NCBI GenBank assembly: GCA_963841855.1
Contig: CAWJEJ010000004.1
Span: 248,001-312,000 of the forward strand
DNA length: 64,000 bases
Reading direction: 5' to 3'
From: CAXBBB01 sp963841855
GTDB taxonomy: Bacteria > Bacteroidota > Rhodothermia > Rhodothermales > BA12
Shown here: one piece after another, positions 58,571 through 64,000 of the stretch
Layout of the letters: each line of letters begins with the position of its first letter
Numbering within the stretch: position 1 is the stretch's first letter
Program-made: the position numbers and the translations under genes
Notes under the pieces: model-generated
What the model saw: only the letters and a program-made list of their open reading frames with translations
Databases searched by the model: none
What the model was told of the DNA's origin: nothing

Positions 58571-60484
58571 CTACCGCTGCCCGCGCAAGAACAGGACGCC
58601 CCCGCTGCGCCCACCAACGAAGGCGTCGGCCACTCCATCGCCCGTCACGTCGCCGAACGCGAATGTGGCTTGGGGAGGCAGCGCTGTTTCGCCGAGCAGT
58701 GTGCTGGCAAGCGGAGTGAACGCGCCGCCACCGACACGATAGACGGCGACGGTGTCGAAACCGCTCACGAACAATTTGAGGCGCCCGTCTCCGTCGATGT
58801 CACTCAACGCGGCGTGGGCGCGGCGCCCGATGTCGATACCGGGAACGGGGCGACCGGCGGAGAAAGCCGGAGCGGTCGGCGTACCGATGTTCTCGAACCG
58901 GACGAGTGTGCCGCGCGAGGTGCCCGCAATCACGTCCAAGTCGCCGTCGCCGTCCAGGTCGCCCAGTGCGGGCGTGGCGTGCGATCCGCTGGGCAGCTGA
59001 AGCGTGTCGAGTGGCACCAGGCCGCCGTCGCGGCTGACGTAGAGGCGGATGCCGTCGCGCCACGTGCCCAAGGCGATGTCATCGGCTCCGTCGCCGTCCA
59101 GGTCGCCCAGAGCGGGAGCCGCGTGGAAGGCATCCCCCAGGTCGAGTGTGCCTTCGTCGCGAAACGACGGCTGCTCGTTCGTGCCGACGTTGCGAAACAG
59201 CCACGCCTTGCCGGTCTTGTCGTCGACAGGATCGGATTTGCTGGCGACGATCAGGTCCAAGTCGCCGTCGCCGTCCAAATCGCCTAGAGCGGGCACGCTG
59301 TCGCTGCCCACATCTATCTGGTCGAGGAAGCGAACCGACGTGCGCTCGAAGCCGTCCGCGTCTTGCGAGTAGAACCACAAGTTATTCGTGCTGGTGCGCT
59401 GCGGATCGAAAGCGCCGCCCAGAACGCCAACGAGTAGATCGAGGTAGCCATTGTCGTCCAAATCGGCGACGGTGGGCGCGTTGTACCCGCTCGATTGAAC
59501 CGGAATGCGCGGCGGATAGGGGCGGGGCTCGCCGCGCAGGCTCGGCTGCTCAGGTGTGCCCTGATTGCGGATCAGCAGCAGCGAAGGCTCGAAATAATCG
59601 CCCCACAGCAGGTCGTAATCGCCGTCGCCGTCGGCATCGGCCCACGTCATCGTGTTGGCGCCGTGCATCGTCGTCGCACCGGCGCGCTGGTGACGAGGCG
59701 CATGATAACCAGTCTCGCTTCCGGTCGGACGCGCGTTCTGGATGCCCGGCAGTCCGAATTGCGACACGATTTCGATATTCTCGAAGCGCTCGGCGATCAG
59801 TTCGAAGCGAGGGATTGACGCGGCAGGGTCGATGATCTCGAAGCGCGAAACCGTTCCATCCAGGCGCCCAACGAACAGATCCATCTTGCCATCCGCGTCG
59901 ATGTCGACCAAGTTGGGGATGTTCTGCCGGTCCGAGAACAGCGGCGAGCCGTCGGGCAACTGGAGCGAGTCGGCGGCGAGCGTCCACCGGGCGGCTTGCG
60001 CGGTGCCTTCGTTGCGAAACAGGCGGACGTAGCTGAACGGCGTCTCGGCAAGCAGGTCCAGATCACCGTCGGCATCGAGGTCGCCAAAGCGGTACCACTC
60101 TCCCACATCGAGATCCGCATACGCATCGCTGCGCCACACGAACTCAGGCGCGCGTGCCGTACCGACGTTCTCGAAATGCAAGAGCCTGCTCGTCGCTTCC
60201 TGGACAAAGAGATCCATGTCCCCGTCGGCGTCAATGTCGACGAATTGTGGGCGCGGCACGTCGAATCCGCCCAGAAATGGATGCGCATAGGGCACGCCGT
60301 CATCCTTGAGAACGTCAAACGGCGCGACCTGGCGCTCGAACGACGCAACGCTAGCGCGCTCGGGCAGCGCGTCGCTGATGGGCGCCGATGAGCAGGCAGC
60401 CAGGAGGGGCAGCAGCATCCAGCCCAAAGCTGCTAGGCTGCGTACACCTGTCCCTTTTTTCGAACGTCCTATGTCGTCAGTCAT
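58571..60484 (-). CDS. FG-GAP/VCBS-repeat lipoprotein
   Basis: A 637-residue lipoprotein (lipobox LLAAC, Cys31). It is a repeat protein with at least nine Asp-rich calcium-binding loops of the form DIDADGDMDLFV, DLDADGDLDLLA, DIDADGKMDLFV and DLDGDGDLDVIA, each followed by a beta strand with RNEGT or ENVGT. These are VCBS/FG-GAP blades of an extracellular propeller, needing Ca2+. The final part has FGDVTGDGVADAFVGGR. Its start overlaps the end of the upstream PEBP gene by 8 bp. The function is unknown. Confidence 0.82.
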   Translation of the reverse strand: MTDDIGRSKKGTGVRSLAALGWMLLPLLAACSSAPISDALPERASVASFERQVAPFDVLKDDGVPYAHPFLGGFDVPRPQFVDIDADGDMDLFVQEATSRLLHFENVGTARAPEFVWRSDAYADLDVGEWYRFGDLDADGDLDLLAETPFSYVRLFRNEGTAQAARWTLAADSLQLPDGSPLFSDRQNIPNLVDIDADGKMDLFVGRLDGTVSRFEIIDPAASIPRFELIAERFENIEIVSQFGLPGIQNARPTGSETGYHAPRHQRAGATTMHGANTMTWADADGDGDYDLLWGDYFEPSLLLIRNQGTPEQPSLRGEPRPYPPRIPVQSSGYNAPTVADLDDNGYLDLLVGVLGGAFDPQRTSTNNLWFYSQDADGFERTSVRFLDQIDVGSDSVPALGDLDGDGDLDLIVASKSDPVDDKTGKAWLFRNVGTNEQPSFRDEGTLDLGDAFHAAPALGDLDGDGADDIALGTWRDGIRLYVSRDGGLVPLDTLQLPSGSHATPALGDLDGDGDLDVIAGTSRGTLVRFENIGTPTAPAFSAGRPVPGIDIGRRAHAALSDIDGDGRLKLFVSGFDTVAVYRVGGGAFTPLASTLLGETALPPQATFAFGDVTGDGVADAFVGGRSGGVLFLRGQR

Positions 60485-61112
60485 CGCTGGAAGGTTGACC
60501 GGCGAAGCGGTAAGAAAACGTCATCCGCGCTTCGCCCAAAACGTGACCGCGCGCCGCCGCGTAGAGGCTGTCTGTCGTAGCCGTGTTGGAATCCAGCTCG
60601 AGCCGAGTGTCGAGCGCGAGCAGGCGCAGCAGGTAGTCGTGCGTTTCGCCAGGAGGCGGACAGGGGCCGTTGTAGGACGTTCTGTCGTAGCGGTTCAGGC
60701 CTTCGGACGAGCCGACAGCGTCCGCGCCTTCGAGCACGAGCACACCCTCGGGGAGATCGCGGAGCGTCGGTGGTAGGTTGAATGCGATCCACTGCGCCGA
60801 CGCTTCGGGCGCGCTCGCAGCATCCGGATCGGCGTCTTGATTGGCCAGGTCGAGATCGGGCGCGTCCTGATCGTCGAGGATGAGAGCGAGCGTCTGCGTT
60901 CCGGTCGGAGGCAGCGTCCACGCCAGCGGAGGCGAGAGGTTGTCTCCCTCACACGAGAAGCGGACCGGAATTGCGTCGCCGTCGCGAAACGCTGTGCTCG
61001 ACAAACGAAGCTCCTCGACCTCCTCTCCTGCCGGAGCCGACACGTCCGGCGCATCTAGAGACTCGGCACACCCGAACGTCAGCAGGATAGCTAGGCAGGC
61101 AACGGGGCGCAT
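60477..61112 (-). CDS. YbhB/YbcL-type PEBP lipoprotein
   Basis: A 211-residue protein with a signal-like N-terminus ending FGCAES (lipobox-like, Cys15) and a PEBP fold: LRLSSTAFRDGDAIPVRFSC, LSPPLAWTLPPTGTQTLALI, LDDQDAP and YNGPCPPPGETHDYLLRLLA with the conserved HDY. These phosphatidylethanolamine-binding-like (Raf kinase inhibitor-like) proteins have no settled bacterial function. The start at 61112 fits the signal peptide. Its stop overlaps the next gene. Confidence 0.85.
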   Translation of the reverse strand: MRPVACLAILLTFGCAESLDAPDVSAPAGEEVEELRLSSTAFRDGDAIPVRFSCEGDNLSPPLAWTLPPTGTQTLALILDDQDAPDLDLANQDADPDAASAPEASAQWIAFNLPPTLRDLPEGVLVLEGADAVGSSEGLNRYDRTSYNGPCPPPGETHDYLLRLLALDTRLELDSNTATTDSLYAAARGHVLGEARMTFSYRFAGQPSSDD

Positions 61113-61208
61113 GGTGTCTGGGCTGATTGAATCGGAAAAACTACCCCACCGTTCTGGCAAAACATGTCCTGATCTTGGAGACCCGACACGTTTCTGCTTG
61201 GCGAGCGG

Positions 61209-62276
61209 TCAGTACGGCGCGAAGAAGTCTTGGCTGACCGGTTTGCGCACGCCGATGCCCGTCGCGTTCGGGCCGACTTCCAAGACTTTGACGACCTGGT
61301 GCGTCTGCGTGTCGATCACCACGACTAGGCCCGGATGCTTGCCGTTCCAACTGTTCGGCTTGTAGTCGCCGCGCAGGTTGTTGGCCGACACAAACGCGTA
61401 GCGTCCGTCCGGGCGGAAGACGGCGTCGTAGGGCTGCCGCAAGGCTGCATCGCGAATGACGGCGGTGGTTCGGTGCGTAGCCGCGTCGATCACGGTCACC
61501 GTATTGCCTGCGTTCTGGGGCACGTAGACGAACGCTCCGTTGGGCTCGAACATAGCGTGCCACGGCTGCCCGCCGACGTAGACCGAATCGACGAAACGCG
61601 GATGGTCAGGTGTGCCGTCGAGATCCCAGAACATCACCTGACCACTCGTCTGCCCCGTTCCGGCCATCTGCAGCGCGTTGGGCGACGTGCCGAACTGAAC
61701 GATGGTATGCAGCGATCCGGGGATGTCCTGAAGCGTCACCTCGTTGGTCTGCGTCCCGATGATCGCCATCTGGTTGCGCGCCAGGCTGGCTGTGTAGGTG
61801 TACATGCCGTGCGGAGTCGACTGCATCGCGTGCGGGCGCGGAAACAGCACGTCGATCTCTTCTTCGACCTCCATCGCTTGGCGATCGATCAGCACGATGG
61901 AACTGGGCGGGTTGACGGCCGAGATCGACCGCGCCGCGTACACGTAGTCGACCTGCGCCGACGCCTTGAGCATGCCTGGCGTCTCGACTTCGACCTGTCC
62001 CAACAGTTGGTTGTCGCGGTTGAACTTGAGCACCCGGTTGGCACCGATCAGCGACAGATACCAGAACTCACCTTCGGGCTCGACGGCGACGTGGTGCGGT
62101 TTGGCATTCGCTCCAAACCCGAGTGCCGCTACGTCGACCGTATCGACCGGCTCGAACGTTTCGGTATCGAATACCGTCACGAGCGCGGCATCCTGACTGC
62201 ACACGTAGATATAATCGGGCGATGGCTGAGCCGCTAGTGGAGTGGCAAAGAGGAAGAGTAGAAACAGATAGCGCAT
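61209..62276 (-). CDS. YncE-family exported beta-propeller protein
   Basis: A 355-residue exported protein (signal peptide ends PLAAQ). It is a seven-bladed NHL/YncE-type propeller with repeated strands such as YIYVCSQDAALVTVFDTETF, HHVAVEPEGEFWYLSLIGAN, HAMFEPNGAFVYVPQNAGNT and YDAVFRPDGRYAFVSANN, each ending in a VIDxxT-like element (VTVIDAATHRTTAVI, VVVIDTQTHQVVKVL). Some relatives bind metal or nucleic acid; no function can be given here. It lies between the PEBP lipoprotein and the choice-of-anchor B gene. Confidence 0.82.
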   Translation of the reverse strand: MRYLFLLFLFATPLAAQPSPDYIYVCSQDAALVTVFDTETFEPVDTVDVAALGFGANAKPHHVAVEPEGEFWYLSLIGANRVLKFNRDNQLLGQVEVETPGMLKASAQVDYVYAARSISAVNPPSSIVLIDRQAMEVEEEIDVLFPRPHAMQSTPHGMYTYTASLARNQMAIIGTQTNEVTLQDIPGSLHTIVQFGTSPNALQMAGTGQTSGQVMFWDLDGTPDHPRFVDSVYVGGQPWHAMFEPNGAFVYVPQNAGNTVTVIDAATHRTTAVIRDAALRQPYDAVFRPDGRYAFVSANNLRGDYKPNSWNGKHPGLVVVIDTQTHQVVKVLEVGPNATGIGVRKPVSQDFFAPY

Positions 62277-62355
62277 AGCAGAAGGGGTGCCGCGGTGTGG
62301 AGCTTGTGACAGGTTTACAAATCAGAGATCGCCACGACGCCTGTCGCGGCGGCTG

Positions 62356-62400
62356 AACAAAAAGCGAAGCGGGCAGACATCTCTCGACATCCACCCGCTC
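62356..62400 (-). terminator. Terminator after the choice-of-anchor B gene
   Basis: On the minus strand AGCGGG and CCCGCT enclose an irregular 19-nt loop and are followed by TCGCTTTTTG. It begins 20 bp past the stop codon. Confidence 0.55.
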
Positions 62401-62419
62401 TGAACGCATAAACCGAGGC

Positions 62420-64000
62420 TTACAGTGCAGCGTCCGACTTTCTGAGTACGAACAAGCCCTCGCCGATCGACGAGACGACGACGATGCCGCTCTTGAAGAA
62501 CGGGTAGTTGCTCCACGTGCCGGTGAAACCAGGGCTCTCCTCGACGACGGGTGTCGTATCGAAGTGAGCGACTTCGCGCGGGTTTGCCGGATCGGTGATG
62601 TCGTGGATGCGCAGGCCACTAGCATAGTTGGCCATGTAGATCAGGTTGTCGCGGACGTAGAGGTTGTGGTCGATGCTCTTCGTTCCGTACGTGTACTCCT
62701 GCACCAACTGCGGATCGTCCAGATCGGACACGTCCCATACGAGCGTGCGCGTCTCCTCGGTCTGGCCGCCTAGTTCGTCCAACTCATCGTTGACATAGTG
62801 GAAGCGGTGATCCTCACTCAGCCAACCCTGATGAGTGTACGCGACGCGCGGGTACTCGGCGATCGAAAGCGTCTGAGGATTGGCTGGATCGGTCACGTCA
62901 GCGATGGCGAGAGCGGTTTCGTTTGAAGCGAAGCACACCTCCTTGCCGACGTACTGCGTGTCCGGGCCGCTATACGTGACACACTGCGCATCGTGCGTGT
63001 ACCCCGTGCCGCGACGTCCGGTCTGCTCTTCTGCATAGCAGCCGACAAACGTCGGATTGGTGGGCGTCGTCAGATCGACCATATGGAGGCCGCCTCCGCA
63101 CGACTCGCCTCCATCGCCCGCACCGACGATGAAGCCCATGCCCGTGTCCTCGTTGATCACCATGTTGTGCGCACTCGCGACGTTGGTGTAGAGAAACGTC
63201 GGTTCGAGTTGCATGATTTCACCGCTGAAGTCGCGCAGCAGCGTCAGGTCGAGAACCTGCATACCGTGATTGCCGGATCCATCTGCGGTGATGTAAGCGT
63301 GATCCTTGTAGACTTTGATGTCGCGCCACGAAGCCGCGTTGGCGCCGGGTGTCATAGGAAGGTTGGCTACGACGACCGGGTTACCCGCGTTCGACACGTC
63401 GACCGCTGACATGCCCTCCATGCGTCCGACCAGGGCGTACTCCTTGCCGCTTTGCGGGTCTGTCCAGCCCCAGATGTCATTGAGGCGTGCGCCGCGGAGA
63501 CCGCCCAGTTCGCTGATCGGCAGGAAGGAGACCATATCGACACCTTTGCAATCAAATCCGGCAGCGTCGCCGTCTTCGCAGCGAACGGGTTCGCCTACGC
63601 TGCGGGCCAGTCCCATCGCGTTGGGATAGACCGGCGACTGAGCGACGTACGCATCTCCGTCCATACCAAACGGCACGATCAAACCCGAACCGAAGTCGGC
63701 ACCGGGCGCTCCGGCTACGACTACGCGGTCAGTAGCTGCGACAGCATTGCCCGTAAACGAGCGGCTCATCCCAGCGGTCGCGCGCTGCGCTTGCATCCAG
63801 CCTGAGGCCGATGGGGCGAAGTGATAGATCGCGCCGATGCCGCGCTCGGCAGCAGGAGCGCCGACCCACATCGTACCGGCTGGCGTAAAGGTGAGACTGC
63901 TACCGAAACGCTGGGACGGGACAGGCTCGTCGGGCGTAACGACCGCCGACTCGCTGAGCATACCGTCGCTGCCGAGCGCGTAGAGCTTGACGGCTCCCGC
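62420..64000 (-). CDS. Choice-of-anchor B family protein (LVIVD repeats), N-terminus beyond window
   Basis: The open frame enters at the right edge and encodes at least 526 residues without a start in the window. It begins in FG-GAP-like blades (MWVGAPAAERGIGAIYHFAP, RVVVAGAPGADFG) and continues into LVIVD-type propeller repeats: YALVGRMEGMSAVDVSNAG, AYITADGSGNHGMQVLDLTL, GLHMVDLTTPTNPTFVGCYA, ETALAIADVTDPANPQTLSI, GLRIHDITDPANPREVAHFD. This pattern and the ending NYPFFKSGIVVVSSIGEGLF match the choice-of-anchor B family of secreted proteins, often with a separate sorting tail. Here it ends VLRKSDAAL without an obvious anchor. The function is unknown. Confidence 0.85.
   Translation of the reverse strand, partial: AGAVKLYALGSDGMLSESAVVTPDEPVPSQRFGSSLTFTPAGTMWVGAPAAERGIGAIYHFAPSASGWMQAQRATAGMSRSFTGNAVAATDRVVVAGAPGADFGSGLIVPFGMDGDAYVAQSPVYPNAMGLARSVGEPVRCEDGDAAGFDCKGVDMVSFLPISELGGLRGARLNDIWGWTDPQSGKEYALVGRMEGMSAVDVSNAGNPVVVANLPMTPGANAASWRDIKVYKDHAYITADGSGNHGMQVLDLTLLRDFSGEIMQLEPTFLYTNVASAHNMVINEDTGMGFIVGAGDGGESCGGGLHMVDLTTPTNPTFVGCYAEEQTGRRGTGYTHDAQCVTYSGPDTQYVGKEVCFASNETALAIADVTDPANPQTLSIAEYPRVAYTHQGWLSEDHRFHYVNDELDELGGQTEETRTLVWDVSDLDDPQLVQEYTYGTKSIDHNLYVRDNLIYMANYASGLRIHDITDPANPREVAHFDTTPVVEESPGFTGTWSNYPFFKSGIVVVSSIGEGLFVLRKSDAAL

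Overview
The window is GC-rich, gene-dense DNA from a bacterium, most likely a member of the Rhodothermota (order Rhodothermales, the deep-branching relatives of Bacteroidota). This is an inference from protein families: a PorZ-like type IX secretion protein, secreted beta-propeller proteins ending in NP-type C-terminal sorting or FlgD-like domains, BshA of bacillithiol synthesis, MnmD, PdxB, a TonB-dependent receptor with a carboxypeptidase-like N-terminal domain, and many lipoproteins. No plasmid, phage or CRISPR signature is visible.

Layout. 0-6.5 kb: mazG (cut by the left edge), ssb, and a compact cheA-cheW-cheB-cheR operon without receptor or flagellar genes. 6.6-15.3 kb: an M28 peptidase, a DUF6508 protein, an outer-membrane barrel, bshA, a ROK sugar kinase, and a run of exported proteins. 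15.3-22 kb: a small broken zinc-ribbon gene, an M50 protease, mnmD, a sorted propeller protein, a LURP-one-like protein, a polyprenyl glycosylphosphotransferase and a REP-associated tyrosine transposase (RAYT). 22-30.3 kb: an ABC-F ATPase, a GDPD lipoprotein, an STM3941-type gene split by a small mobile element, an FG-GAP protein, accA, and a GT2 fused to a degenerate glycosylphosphotransferase. 30.6-38.2 kb: a nitrogen block, gltB-gltD-amtB. 38.3-43.2 kb: a lipoprotein, proC, an MltF-like transglycosylase and a small lipoprotein; all but proC carry several frameshifts. 43.2-48.4 kb: a probable metal-handling cluster (His-rich membrane protein, TonB receptor, His-rich lipoprotein, HupE/UreJ protein, transmembrane anchor protein). 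48.4-58 kb: pdxB, a SleB-type hydrolase, an EEP-family lipoprotein, a sigma-like factor, a DUF4105 protein, a methyltransferase, tRNA-Glu, tRNA-His and porZ. 58-64 kb: ribH and a run of exported propeller proteins, the last cut by the right edge.

Three repeat classes recur. The first is 26-28 bp REP palindromes starting GTAGCG (inside the RAYT gene, upstream of it, on the gltB stop codon, and in the 5' end of the HupE gene). The second is AAACCTGACAGG-type palindromes near 24.3 and 36.7 kb. The third is longer composite repeats at 14.1 and 25.5 kb. The clearest event is at 25.5 kb: a 180-bp element with GAGGCTGT termini and a TGA target duplication interrupts an STM3941-family gene, and removing it exactly restores the reading frame.

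About eighteen single-base frameshifts, many in short homopolymers, affect eight genes, while long genes such as gltB are intact. These could be sequencing errors or real decay. All functional calls come from reading motifs; no database search was run.
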